Assembly: GCF_905475465.1 (NCBI RefSeq)
Contig: NC_062252.1
Span: 9,362,001 to 9,426,000, forward strand
Origin: Pieris napi
Lineage: Eukaryota > Arthropoda > Insecta > Lepidoptera > Pieridae
Direction: 5' to 3'
DNA: 64,000 bases
Every line of letters starts with the position of its first letter. Positions within the stretch are counted from its first letter, which is position 1. This document shows, one piece after another, positions 1-11,527 of the stretch. The notes under the pieces were generated by a model. It saw only the letters and a list, made by a program, of their open reading frames with translations, was not told where the DNA came from and searched no databases. Both the position numbers and the translations under genes were made by a program.

Positions 1-109
1 AGAAGTTTCAAACTTTACTATTACAGAGACAAGGCTCACTGATTGATTTGATGTCATTATAATAATGTTTTGGAGTACTTAAATCCCCATGGAAATTGTA
101 AATAGTGAA

Positions 110-425
110 GTCAAAGTCAAAAATCATTTATTCATGTAGGTAACACAATGTACACTTATGAACGTCAAAAAGAAATATACATTAAATGCTTCTAATTTTA
201 CATTTACTGCCAGTTCTCAAATCAAGGGCGTAAAACGGAAAAGAAGAACTGGCAATAAACTGTCCGCCATTCTTTTTATTCGGCAAGTTTTTTGTTTTAC
301 ACAACGTTTGTAAGGAGCTGCAACCATTACACCATGTTCCACATGACATCTTATGTAATGAATAATAATAAAATAAATTAAAAAGAAAGATTCGTCCTCT
401 ATCAGCAGGAGGCATGGTGAATCTA
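110..425 (-). mobile_element. LINE 3' end, Jockey-like family A
   Basis: Read on the minus strand, this is the 3' tail of the LINE whose coding end is at 4366-4974: it has the GAGTGGCGGAGAGTTTATTG-type block, then CTACGCCCTTG, and ends in an AT-rich tail with AATAAATGATTTTTG. Related tails are at 18275-18599, 22428-22774 and 39000-39240. No intact gene remains. Confidence 0.7.
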
Positions 426-969
426 ATATATTTAACTCTACGTATTAATGACGATGAGGTATAAAATAAAAATAACTTTATTCGACGCAAAACAATTACA
501 TTTTGTACTTATATTCTAAAAAGTGTGTAAATATTTAATAGGCAACGAATTGTTGAGATACACCATTCGTTTTGGTCAACCTTGTACATAATATAATTCT
601 AGAGCACTAGTGTTTAAACTAGGCCAGCCTTGTCATTAACAAATTGGTTAAGTTATTTGTCATTAGATGTTTATTCAGGTTAGATGGTTATTGTTTATTA
701 AACTAAATGAAGGTAGAATCTATATACAAGTGTTTGCATTTGGTTTCACCATAGTAAATGTGAAAGAGAACAAAGAGTTTTAAGTCTTGTGGATGAGAAA
801 TTTGAAACGAGATATAAATTTATGTAATTATGAAAACTTATATTTAGTTTTAAGATTTTCTATTTAAATTAAATTTTGAACGAGTTTAGGGACTGAAATT
901 AGAAATTTTAAAAGTTCCCATTTTATTTTATGTTACCAAACAAGTTTTTTATTTCATTATATTTTTGAG
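426..969. other. AT-rich spacer, no feature seen
   Basis: No gene, RNA or repeat boundary could be supported before the first UGT repeat unit begins near 970. Confidence 0.5.
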
Positions 970-1374
970 TTTTTAGCCATTCAATCAGTTTTATTTTACC
1001 TTCATAGATATTAAGGGAATAAATATTCAGGATTTTATTTAGCTTATTATACAACATGGGGCCTGTATAACATTGGTATAATAGATTACTTTGACCATGT
1101 AGAAATACATGCTACATCAACTTGAAAGATATAATATTATGATTGCAGGGAGCATGGGTTTTTGCCCAATACATAATTATCTAATGAAACATTCCATTGA
1201 ACGGTTTTTAATCTTCACCACACCTGTGTTTTGTACCTTTAAAAATAATATCGGCCTAATTTATTTCTTAACAATGAAGTATGCAGTATTTACAATTTTC
1301 TTAACCTACATCATAATAATAATAATTAAAAATTAATAAATAGAAAATTAAAACAAATTTAAAAAATGTGGTCC

Positions 1375-1580
1375 CTGCGGAAGTGTAGTGTAACCTTTAA
1401 CGCTGGCAGCATTTCCTCGCTGTATTGCGATACTTATTCGTTGAGCGAGGAAAGCACCAGCTCTCGGGTCAACGATAGGTACTATTTACTTAGCGCCAAC
1501 TTAAATCTTTTATTAGCGCCTATGCACTTAAACCCCACGGCCCAAGAGTCTCTACTCCATGCCCCTTATATTTGAGCCGT
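1375..1580 (-). repeat. Retroelement coding remnant in UGT leader, copy 1
   Basis: This block recurs at 6285-6420, 10350-10570 and 18600-18836. In the best-preserved copy (18600-18836) the minus strand stays open and reads ETLGPWG, RRLVDST-like and AIHRGN motifs that I associate with the C-terminus of a retroelement polyprotein. The family is not resolved. The three UGT-linked copies were duplicated with the genes. Confidence 0.5.
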
Positions 1581-2475
1581 TTATTATTTTCCGCCTGTTT
1601 ATTTTTTGTTTGTTTATTTATTTATTTTAAATTTTTAGTACAATAATTGTATTTGTTATACATTAGGTTTACTCCAGTTATATCATTATTATCAATTGAG
1701 ATGTGCAATGACGCTTATCATTTCAACAATTTTTTCACATACTCCATACAATATTTGGGTTCACATTTTATATTATTTAATGCGTATTAGCCAACTCAGC
1801 TTTAAATTCGTGCGTTCAAACCCCCTCTGCGGAAGTAAACACAGCAACAGTGTGAGAAGCTCGCTAAAGTGGTTGACGGTTGTGTTTCACCAAGCAAATG
1901 TCCCCACGTACAAGTCCAGAGTTCCGATGGGTGTCCTTCAAGAAACTGGCTTCCAAGTGACGGAATATCCTCAAATGTCATCCTGTATCTAGTTATAGTT
2001 ATGTGATCTATTTACTGATTCATTATGATTATAACCTACTTCCGCGGTTAAAGGAACTTCCCAGGGGCCTTAGAATTGATGACGTAGTAGTCGCCGCGGT
2101 ACATGAGGTTTAAGGAATTTAAGAATTGTTAGCTGTAGAAAATATATATACAAAGTGTTTCGGAAGATAATTGCGTCGTTCTTATTATGACTTTAATGAA
2201 CCACCGCTATTATAATCGTATAAACACATATTTCAAATATCTTATTAATATGCAACTGTCCTATTTGTGTAATTAATTAGTATATGCTCTGATATGTTGT
2301 AAGAATTGAAATTAAGGAAATACGAATATAAAAGACATAAAAAAATGTGACAAAGGAAATATAATAAGTTTTATATAAAGTTATAAATAATTTAATTTCT
2401 TAAAAATAACAATAGTTAATTAAGTTTCATTTGTTCTATTGCAAAAAATAAATAGCTTTTTTATATTATTTCATT

Positions 2476-2483
2476 TATAAATA
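2476..2483 (+). promoter_or_regulatory. TATA-like box, UGT copy 1
   Basis: TATAAATA lies 66 bp before the preferred start codon. The identical word is at the same relative place in copy 2. A start site about 30 bp downstream would fall near 2506-2513, which would exclude the upstream ATG at 2500. This is a pattern match only. Confidence 0.3.
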
Positions 2484-2541
2484 TAAAATCTAATAAGCAA
2501 TGTGGACTCGCATTTCGTTTAATTTAGTTAAGTTGATAATA

Positions 2542-5500
2542 ATGTTCAGAATGCGCAGGTTTATTGTAGTGTTTCTATTGTCAGTGCTAATATCTAAAAG
2601 TTATGGTGCTAGAATTTTGGCCGTGATTCCAACTGCATCTATAAGTCATCAAGTAGTTTTCCGTCCTTTGACCCAAGAGCTAGCTAGGAGGGGTCATGAA
2701 GTCACCATCATCACTCCAAATCCAGCGTTCTCAACAGAAGATCGTCCGGTAAACTTGACAGAAATAGATGTGCACGATGTTACTTATTCGTACATGAAGC
2801 CAAGTTTAGAGAAACTCAATGAAAGATTCGGAAGCAGAGAAACAATATTTAACATCATTGAAGGTATGACAACGATGATGAGAAATTTTGTGGAAATACA
2901 AGTTCAATCGGAGCCAGTACAGACTCTGATCAATAATACAGATAAGGATTATTTTGATCTGTTACTTATTGAAGCATGTGGGAGGCAGTATATTTCGTTC
3001 TCACATTTATTTAATGCGCCTGTTGTTCTTGCAAGCTCATTTGGTATGATGTTAGGTAATGCTGAGATTATCGGTGCTCCAAATCATCCATTTTTATATC
3101 CACCTTCTATGCGTCGACGTTTATTTAATTTGACATTTTGGGACAAGGTGTCCGAATTGTATACCCATTATCGCCTAATGAATTTTTGGTATTCCCAAGA
3201 AACAAAGGAACGTGAAGTTTATGTTAAATATTTTGGTAAAGATATGCCAACATATGACGAATTATATGATAAGGTTGACATGCTTTTTTTGAACATTCAT
3301 CCATTATGGAGTAATAGACAACCACTGCCGCCGAATGTGATTTCAATGTGGGGAATCCATAAGAACCCGGAAAAAACTCTTCCCAAGGTCAGTCATTATT
3401 ATGCTTTAATCATTAGAAACTAAATTGCACGATTGCTTCTTCTTGGAACATATTGAAAAGCATAAATAGTACGTACAAGTGCTGCAAACTAGACTATAAA
3501 ATAATTCTTTATAATTATTTAAATATTGATTTTGAGCAAAGGGTTGCTTTGAACGAAAATCACTGTAATAATGTTTGATTTGCCTTTTGGCAAAGCTCAC
3601 AATACTAATAAAATATCTTTGAACGACACCGGAAACTATTTAGAAATAATTTTGATTTAGACCTAAGAAGCAATATGCAAATTACGAGTAAAATTATGTA
3701 TAGTGTAGGTATTAGAATAAAATAAAATTTGAGTTATATGAAGCTGATTTAATTTTTTTTTAGGAGCTACAATCATATTTAGATTCTTCTAAAAAGGGTG
3801 TAATATATTTAAGTTTCGGTTCAAATGTTCGCTCCTCACAGTTGCCAAATGAAACAATACAGATGTTCCTAAATGTGTTTGCCAAATTACCTTATGAAGT
3901 CCTATGGAAATGGGAAACAAATGAACTTCCAGGAAAAACAGACAATATCAAAACAGCGCAGTGGCTACCGCAATCGGATCTTTTAAGTGAGTTGTAACAG
4001 TACAAATGGCTAAAATCCAATTCAGGTTTAACATATTATGGTTAGTAACGAATTAATTTAAGGGTAAACAATTAAAACACTAATACATAAATTACAGGGC
4101 ATCCAAATATAAAATTATTTATAACGCAAGGAGGATTACAATCAACAGATGAAGCACTTAGTGCCGGAGTTCCACTTGTCGGCATACCAATGTTTGCTGA
4201 CCAATGGTACAATGTTGAATTGTACGAATATCATAAAATTGGTCAGGCGCTTTATATGGAAACAATAACTGAAGAAAAACTATTACATGCTATACATACT
4301 GTCATTGATAATATAAGGTGGGTATCGGTTGGTATTTGTAACTAAATTTCAGGTTAACTACCGAAAATCCGACAGTTTACTGATAAGGACACAGCTAAAA
4401 TTGTGTATCATAGCTACTTTCATAGCATTATGTCGTACGGTATTTTACTCTGGGGTGCTGCTGCAGAGGTTCAATCCATATTTGTGCTGCAAAAGCGGGC
4501 TGTTCGGGGTATTTGATATGTTTCTCCGAGGGAGTCGGTACGGAATAAGTTTAAGGAATTAAATATTATGACACTATCTGGTCAATATATTCTTGAAGCC
4601 TTGTTGTATGTCCAAAAAAATATAAACGATTTTAAAACAAATGGTGACTTTCACCAGTATAATACGCGAAATAGAACTAATTTGACTGTACGACCAACCA
4701 GGCTCCAAAAGATAAACCACTCCTTATATGGAAATTGTATCCGTTTTTACAACAAACTCCCAAGCGAAATTAGAGAATTATCATTAAATAAATTCAAAGC
4801 CGTCGTTAAACGAAAATTAATCAACAAAGCTTTTTATAAATTTGAGGACTACTTAAACGATCCTAATCCTTGGGATTGAATTGCTCCAGTTCAAACAATT
4901 TGTATGACAATACTTGGCGATTAAAAAGAGTGGCGGAAAGTTTCTTGCCAGTTCTTCTTACCCGCTCTACGCCCTTGCGTGTTCACAACCAGATGAGACT
5001 CCTGCCCGTGTGCTCTATAAAAAAAGGTCTATCAGGATTTTGCTTCAATGATTTCATAACAAGAAATGACGCCACTAATAATTTTCAAAAGACTTTTATT
5101 CATCTCACAATTGCACAATTAGAAAATCGGTATATTGATAGAACAATGGATATTGATAATAATATAAATTGAGCAATCCAAATGTTTTGCAAACTACATT
5201 GTTTTAGGTTCCTCTCTCATATTGGTCTCATATTTTTGGGCCTTTTTCATTCACAAATTGTTGCGGTTTAAAAATACTTTCTGTGGATTAAGAAGCGCAA
5301 CACTTTCTATTTTCAAACTCTCAATTTTCTTTCAGTTACAAAGAAAACGTAATAAAACTTCGTGAATTATTGAATGATCAACCAGAGAGTCCTTTAGAGA
5401 GATCAGTGTGGTGGATAGAATACGTCCTGAGGCATGGTGGGGCGAAGCATCTACGGGCACCGAATGCTAACATGCCCATGTACGAGTTCTATGAAATAGA

Positions 5501-5621
5501 ATTTTTACTTAAATTAACGGCGCTGGTACTTTTATCCTGTACAGTACTTATTGCAACTTTGTATTATATGTATTTAGGATTAACTTTAGGCTTACGTAAG
5601 CCTAAACTTAAATCTTGTTAA
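2542..5621 (+). CDS. UDP-glycosyltransferase, tandem copy 1 (4 exons)
   Basis: Exons 2542-3387, 3764-3986, 4098-4317 and 5336-5621 join with GT-AG introns in phases 0, 1 and 2 to give 524 residues, the usual insect UGT length. The family transfers sugar (UDP-glucose in insects) to small lipophilic compounds in the ER lumen. Residues 1-22 are a signal peptide. His36 (in SISHQ) is the catalytic base position; Glu144 stands where vertebrate UGTs have the partner Asp. QWLPQ is at 348-352, and the UGT signature starts at about 364 (FITQGGLQSTDEA, then DQ at 391-392). A membrane span at about 484-512 precedes a tail ending KLKSC, which fits a KxKxx ER-retrieval signal. An in-frame ATG at 2500 would add 14 residues; I prefer 2542 because it is homologous to copy 2 and places the signal peptide at the N-terminus. 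ATG 2551 is the start common to all three copies. Intron 3 is enlarged by LINE DNA. The family is certain; the UGT subfamily and substrate are unknown. Confidence 0.93.
4366..4974 (+). mobile_element. Jockey-like LINE 3' fragment in intron 3 of UGT copy 1
   Basis: In one frame the stretch reads the C-terminal part of a LINE reverse transcriptase: SYGILLWG, then NTRNRTNL, then CIRFYNKLPSEI and FYKFEDYLNDPNPWD before a stop at 4877-4879. One internal TGA (at about 4517) breaks the frame. The 3' UTR follows with the GTGGCGGAAAG block and stops abruptly at CTACGCCCTTG, where it joins a CR1-type tail also present in copies 2 and 3. This is a dead insertion private to copy 1. Confidence 0.8.
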
Positions 5622-5686
5622 AATATATATTTGATAATATTATATTTGTTTTATGTTTCGTACAGTATCAGTATCAGTAAAGATCG

Positions 5687-5692
5687 AATAAA
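5687..5692 (+). terminator. Poly(A) signal of UGT copy 1
   Basis: AATAAA 66 bp after the stop codon, conserved in copy 3. Confidence 0.5.
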
Positions 5693-6284
5693 ATAATTAT
5701 TAGTTAGAATGTTCACTAAAACTGTAATAATTTAGTTTAAGTTCGAAATAACTTTTGTGAATTAAGATATTAAACTGTCCAATTATTAAAATATTTCAAA
5801 CGAAGTGTTGTATTTACAACAAATAAACAAACGCGGACATCCAAATTTACATCGTTCAATTTTTTTTTAGTTTTTAGCCATTCAACCAGTTTTATGTTAC
5901 ATTCATAGATATTAAGGGAATAAATATTCAGGATTTTATTCAGCTTATTATACAACATTGGTATAATAGATAACTTTTATACCAGACCATGTAAAATACA
6001 TGCCATATCAACTTGAAAGATTTAACATTATGATTGAAGAATATGGGAGCATGGGATTTTGCGCAACACAAACATGTTCTTAAATCTTGACACATTATTA
6101 TCTTATGAAACATTCTACTGAATGGTGTTTAATCATCACCACACCACTCGTTTTGTACCTATAAAAATAATATCGGCCTAATTTATTTCTTAACAATTAA
6201 GTATACAGTATTCACAATTTTCTTACCCTACATAATAATAATAATAATTAAAAATTTATAAATAGAAAATTAAAACAAATTAAA

Positions 6285-6420
6285 AAAAAATCCAGCTCTG
6301 GGGTCCATGATAAGTACTATTTACCTGGCGCCAACTTAAATCTTTTATTAGCGCCTGTGCACTTAAACCCCATGGCCCAAGAGTATCTACTCCATGCCTC
6401 TTATATTTGAGCCGTTTATT
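6285..6420 (-). repeat. Retroelement coding remnant in UGT leader, copy 2
   Basis: A shorter version of the block at 1375-1580; its first half is deleted and replaced by an A-rich run. Confidence 0.45.
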
Positions 6421-7312
6421 ATTTCCGCCTATTTATTTTTTGTTTGTTTATTTATTTATTTCATTTTTTAGTACAATAATTGTATTTGTCATACATTAGG
6501 TTTACTACAGTTATATCATTCTTATCAATTGAGATGTGCTCAATGATCCTTATCATTTCAACAATTGTTTCACATACTCCAAACAATATTTGGGTTCACA
6601 TTTTATATTATTTAATGGGTATTAGCCAACTCAGCTTTAAATTCGTGCGTTCAAACCCCCTCTGCGCAAGTAAATACACAGCAACGGCGTGAGAAGCTCG
6701 CTAAAGTGGTTGACGGTTGTTTTTTACCAAGCAAATGTCCCCACGTACAAGTCCAACGTTCCGATGGGTGTCCTTCAAGAAACTGGCTTCGAATTGATGG
6801 AACATCCTCGAACGTCATCATGTATCTAGTTATAGTTATGTGATCTATTTATTATTTATTTATTACCTACTTCCGCGGTTAAAGGAACTTCCTGGGGGCC
6901 TAAGATTTGTTGACGTAGTAGTCGCCGCGGTACATGAGGTTTAAGGAATTAAAAAAAAGTTAAGCTGTAGAAAAAATATATACAAAGTGTATCTAAAGAT
7001 AATTGCGTCGTACTTGTTATGACTTTAATAAATCACCGCTATTATATTCATTTAAACACGTGTTTCAAATATCTTATTAATATACCACTGTCCTATTTGT
7101 CTAATTAATTATTATAAGCTCTGATATGTTGTAAGAATTGACATTAAGGAAATACGATTATAAAAGACATAAAAAAACGTGACAAAGAAAATATAATAAG
7201 TTTTATATATAATTATAAAAACAATATTTTCTTTAAAAATATACATACAATAGTATTAAGTTTATTTTGTTCTATTGCAAGAAATAAAAAGGCTTTTTTA
7301 TAATATTTCATT

Positions 7313-7320
7313 TATAAATA
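7313..7320 (+). promoter_or_regulatory. TATA-like box, UGT copy 2
   Basis: TATAAATA, same position as in copy 1. In copy 3 the equivalent stretch (about 11427-11470) carries extra AT-rich sequence and the word is broken, so the copies may differ in promoter strength. Confidence 0.3.
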
Positions 7321-7336
7321 TAAAATTTAATAAGCA

Positions 7337-7369
7337 ATGTGGACTCGCGTTTTGTTTAGTTTAGTTTAG
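7337..7369 (+). other. Upstream ORF in UGT copy 2 leader
   Basis: A ten-codon ORF (MWTRVLFSLV, stop TAG) lies 9 bp before the main ATG and in the same frame. If it is inside the transcript, ribosomes must reinitiate or leak past it. The same ORF is in copy 3; in copy 1 its stop codon is changed to AAG. Confidence 0.5.
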
Positions 7370-7378
7370 TTGATAATA

Positions 7379-9953
7379 ATGTTCAGAATGCGCAGGTTTA
7401 TTTTAGTGTTTCTCTTGTCAGTGCTAATATCTAAAAGTTATGGTGCTAGAATTTTAGCCGTGATTCCAACTGCGTCTATAAGTCATCAAGTAGTTTTCCG
7501 TCCTTTGACTCAAGAGCTAGCTAGGAGGGGTCATGATGTCACCATCATCACTCCAAATCCAGCGTTCACAAAAGAAGACAGTCCGGAAAACTTGACAGAA
7601 ATAGATGTGCACGATGTTACTTATTCGTATATGAAGCCAAGTTTAGAGAAACTCAATGAAAGATTCGGAAGCAGAGAAACAATATTTAACGTCATAGAAG
7701 GTATGACAACGATGATGAGAAATTTTGTGGAAATACAAGTTCAATCGGAGCCAGTACAGACTCTGATCAATAATACAGATAAGGATTATTTTGATCTGTT
7801 ACTCATTGAAGCATGTGGGAGGCAGTATATTTCGTTCTCACATTTATTTAACGCGCCTGTTATTCTTGGAAGCTCGTTTGGTATGATGTTAGGTAATGCT
7901 GAGATTATCGGTGCTCCAAATCATCCATTTTTATATCCATCTTCGTTTCTTACCACTTTACCACGTTTAATGAATTTGACATTTTGGGACAAGGTGTCCG
8001 AACTGTATACCCAATATCGCCTAATGAATTTTTGGTATTCCCAAGAAACAAAGGAACGTGAAGTTTATGTTAAATATTTTGGTGAAGATATGCCAACATA
8101 TGACGAATTATTTAATAAGGTTGACATGCTTTTTTTGAACATTCATCCATTATGGAGTAATAGACAACCACTGCCGCCGAATGTGGTTTCAATGTGGGGA
8201 ATCCATAAGAACCCGGAAAAGCCTCTTCCCAAGGTCAGTCATTATTATACTTAAGTTATTGGAAACTAAATTGCTCGATTGCTTCTTCTCGGGACATATT
8301 GAAAAGCATAAATATACAAGTGCTGCAAACTAGGCTACAAAATAATTCATTATAATTATTTAAATATTGGTTTTGAGCACAGAGTTGCTTTGAACGAAAA
8401 ACACTGTAATAAGGTTTGATTTGCCTGTTGGCAAAGGTCACAAGGCAAATTAAACATCTTTCAACAACACCGGAAAATATTTAGAAATAATTTTGAATTA
8501 GACCTTAGAACCAATATGCTAATTAATCAAATTATGTAAAGTGTAGTTATTAGAATTAAATTAAATTAGTGTTATATGAATCTGATTTCGATTTTGCAGG
8601 AGTTACAATCATATTTAGATTCTTCTAAAAGGGGTGTGGTTTATTTAAGTTTTGGTTCAAATGCTCGCTCCTCACAGTTGCCAAAAGAAACAATACAGAT
8701 GTTCCTAAATGTGTTTGCCAAATTACCTTATGAAGTCCTATGGAAATGGGAAACAAATGAACTTCCAGGAAAAACAGACAATGTTAAAACAGCTCAGTGG
8801 CTACCGCAATCGGATCTTTTAAGTAAGTGAACAGTATAAATGCCTAAAATCCAACTCACGTATAACATATAGCTAGTAACGAATTAATTTAATGGTAAAC
8901 AATTAAAACACTAATACATAAATTACAGGGCATCCAAATATAAAATTATTTATAACGCAAGGAGGATTACAATCAACAGATGAAGCACTCAGTGCCGGAG
9001 TACCACTTGTCGGTATACCAATGCTTGGTGATCAATGGTACAATGTTGGATTGTACGAATATCATAAAATTGGTCAGGCGCTTTATATGGAAACAATAAC
9101 TGAAGAAAAACTATTACATGCTATACATACTGTCATTGATAATATAAGGTGGGTATTGGTTGGTGGTGGGTATTTGAAACTAAATTTCAGTTTAAATACC
9201 GAAAGTCCTTACTTAGGAAAAATAAACAAAGGCTGAAAACTCTCTTGCGAGCCTTCTAACACAGTGAGTGTCTACTGTCTATGAGTGGTGGTAGCACTTA
9301 CAATCAGATGAGACTCCTGCCCGTTTGCTCTATAAAAAAAAGGTCAATCAGGATTTTGCTTCAATGATTTCATAACAAAAAATGACGCCACTAATAATTT
9401 TCAAAAGACTTTTATTCATCTCACAATTGCACAATTAGAAAATCGGTATATTGATAGAACAATGGATATTGATAATAATATAAATTGAGCAATCCAAATG
9501 TATTGTAAGCTACATTGTTTTAGGTTCCTGCAACTGTTTCAATCTCTCTCATATTCGTCTCATATTTTTGGACATTTTTCATTCACAAATTGTTGCGGTT
9601 CAAAAATACTTTCTGTGGGTTAAGGAGCGCAACACTTTCTATTTTCAAACTCTCAATTTTCTTTCAGTTACAAAGAAAACGTAATAAAACTTCGTGAATT
9701 ATTGAATGATCAACCAGAGAGTCCTTTAGAGAGATCAGTGTGGTGGATAGAATACGTCCTGAGGCATGGTGGGGCGAAGCATCTACGGGCACCGAATGCG
9801 AACATGCCCATGTACGAGTTCTATGAAATAGAATTTTTACTTAAATTAACGGCGCTGGTACTTTTATCCTGTGTAGTAATTATTGCAACTTTGTATTATA
9901 TGTATTTAGGATTAACTTCAGGCTTACGTAAGCCTAAACTTAAATCTTGTTAA
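7379..9953 (+). CDS. UDP-glycosyltransferase, tandem copy 2 (4 exons)
   Basis: Exons 7379-8233, 8600-8822, 8929-9148 and 9668-9953 splice in the same phases as copy 1 and encode 527 residues. All landmarks of copy 1 are kept: signal peptide, SISHQ histidine, DLLLIEACG acidic motif, QWLPQ, nucleotide-sugar signature (here with MLGDQ rather than MFADQ), membrane anchor and KxKxx tail. The protein differs little from its neighbours except around 7940-7975, where exon 1 is 9 bp longer and reads SSFLTTLPRLM in place of PSMRRRLF; this stretch lies between the N-terminal acceptor-binding domain and the linker, so it may affect substrate choice. The 3' UTR is cut short by the duplication junction near 9997, so the AATAAA used by copies 1 and 3 is missing. 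Likely function is small-molecule glucosylation in the ER; the substrate is unknown. Confidence 0.93.
9225..9345 (+). mobile_element. Degenerate CR1-like LINE tail, intron 3 of UGT copy 2
   Basis: Contains CTTGCGAGCCTTCT and GAGACTCCTGCCCGTTTGCT followed by A-rich sequence, matching the 3' tail of the CR1-like family seen at 32712-32970. The same remnant is at 13368-13455 in copy 3 and, fused to another LINE, at about 4975-5025 in copy 1, so it predates the gene duplications. Confidence 0.55.
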
Positions 9954-10349
9954 AATATATATTTAATAATATTATATTTGTTTTATGTTTCGTACAGTAG
10001 TCAGCTTATTATACAACATTGGTATAATAGATTACTTTTATACCAGACCGTGTAGAAATACATGCCACATCAACTTGAAAGATTTAATATTATGATTGGA
10101 GAATATGGGAGCATGGGCTTTTGCCCAACACAAACATGTTCTTAAATCTTGACACATAATTATCTTATGAAACATTCTATTGAATGGTTTTTAATCTTCA
10201 CCACACCACTCGTTTTGTACCTTTAAAAGTAATATCGGCCTAATTTATTTCTTAACAATTAAGTATACAGTATTTACAATTTTCTTAACCTACATAATTA
10301 TAATAATAATTAAAAATTTATTAATAGAAAATGAAAACAAATTTAAAAA

Positions 10350-10570
10350 AACTTGGTCCCTGTGGCAGTGTAGGTACCTTTAGCGCTGGCAGCATTTCCT
10401 TGCTGTATTGCGATACTTATTCATTGAGCGAGGAATACACCAGCTCTGGGGTCAACGATAGGTACTATTTACCTGGCTCCAACTTAAATCTTTTATTAGC
10501 GCCTGTGCACTTAAACCCCACGGCCCTAGAGTATCTACTCCATGCCTCTTATATTTGAGCCGTTTACTAT
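10350..10570 (-). repeat. Retroelement coding remnant in UGT leader, copy 3
   Basis: Full-length version of the block at 1375-1580, at the equivalent place in the third unit. Confidence 0.5.
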
Positions 10571-11476
10571 TTTCTGCCTGTTTATTTTTTGTTTGTTTAT
10601 TTATTTATTTTAATTTTTTAGTACAATAATTGTATTTGTCATACATTAGGTTTACTACAGTTATATCATTCTTATCAATTGGGATGTCCTCAATGACGCT
10701 TATCATGTCAACAATTGTATCACATACTCCATACAATATTTGGGTTCACATTTTATATTGTTTAATGGGTATTAGCCAACTCAGCTTTAAATTGGTGCGT
10801 TCAAACCCCCTCTGCGCAAGTTAAATATACAGCAACTGCGTGAGAAGTTCTCTAAAGTGGTTGACGGTTGTGTTTTACCAAGCAAATGCCCCCAATAACA
10901 AGTCCAGAGTTTCGATGGGTGACATTCAAGAAACTGGCTTCGAACTATAACTATAATGCACCTGGTTATAACTATGTGATTTCTATCTATTAACTGATTC
11001 ATTGTGATTATTACCTACTTCCGGATTAAAGGAACTTCTCAGGGACCTTAGATCTGATGAAATTTAAGAGATGTTAAGCCTTAGAAAAAATATAAACAAA
11101 GTGTATCTGAAGATAATTGCGTCGTACTTATTATGACTTTTATAAATCTAGCGGTGATTATATTCGTTTAAACACGAGTTTCAAATATCTTATTAATATA
11201 CCACTGTCCTATTTGTCTAATTAATTAGTATAAGCTCTGATATGTTGTAAGAATTGACATTAAGGACATACGATTATCAAAGACATAAAAAAACGTGACA
11301 AAGGAAATATAATAAGTTATAATATATATAATTATTATAAATTATTTATTTTCTTAAAAATATACATAATTAAGTTTAATTTGTTCTATTGCAAGAAATA
11401 ACAAGGATTTTTTATTTTGTTTCATTTATAATAATTATAAAAGCTATTAAGAAGTACTATAATTATCTAATATGCA

Positions 11477-11509
11477 ATGTGGACTCGCGTTTTGTTTAGT
11501 TTAGTTTAG
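11477..11509 (+). other. Upstream ORF in UGT copy 3 leader
   Basis: Same ten-codon ORF as in copy 2, ending TAG at 11507-11509, 18 bp before the main ATG at 11528. It lies in frame with the UGT but is separated from it by the stop. Confidence 0.5.
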
Positions 11510-11527
11510 TTGATAATAATATTCAGA

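Noticed and set aside
1109..1992. Small + strand ORFs upstream of UGT copy 1
   Set aside because: Equivalent positions in units 2 and 3 carry shifts and stops, so the frames are not conserved; this is leader and retroelement remnant.
3406..3600. Minus-strand ORFs inside UGT introns (also 8256-8441)
   Set aside because: The two copies differ by frameshifts and the sequences are intronic on the opposite strand.
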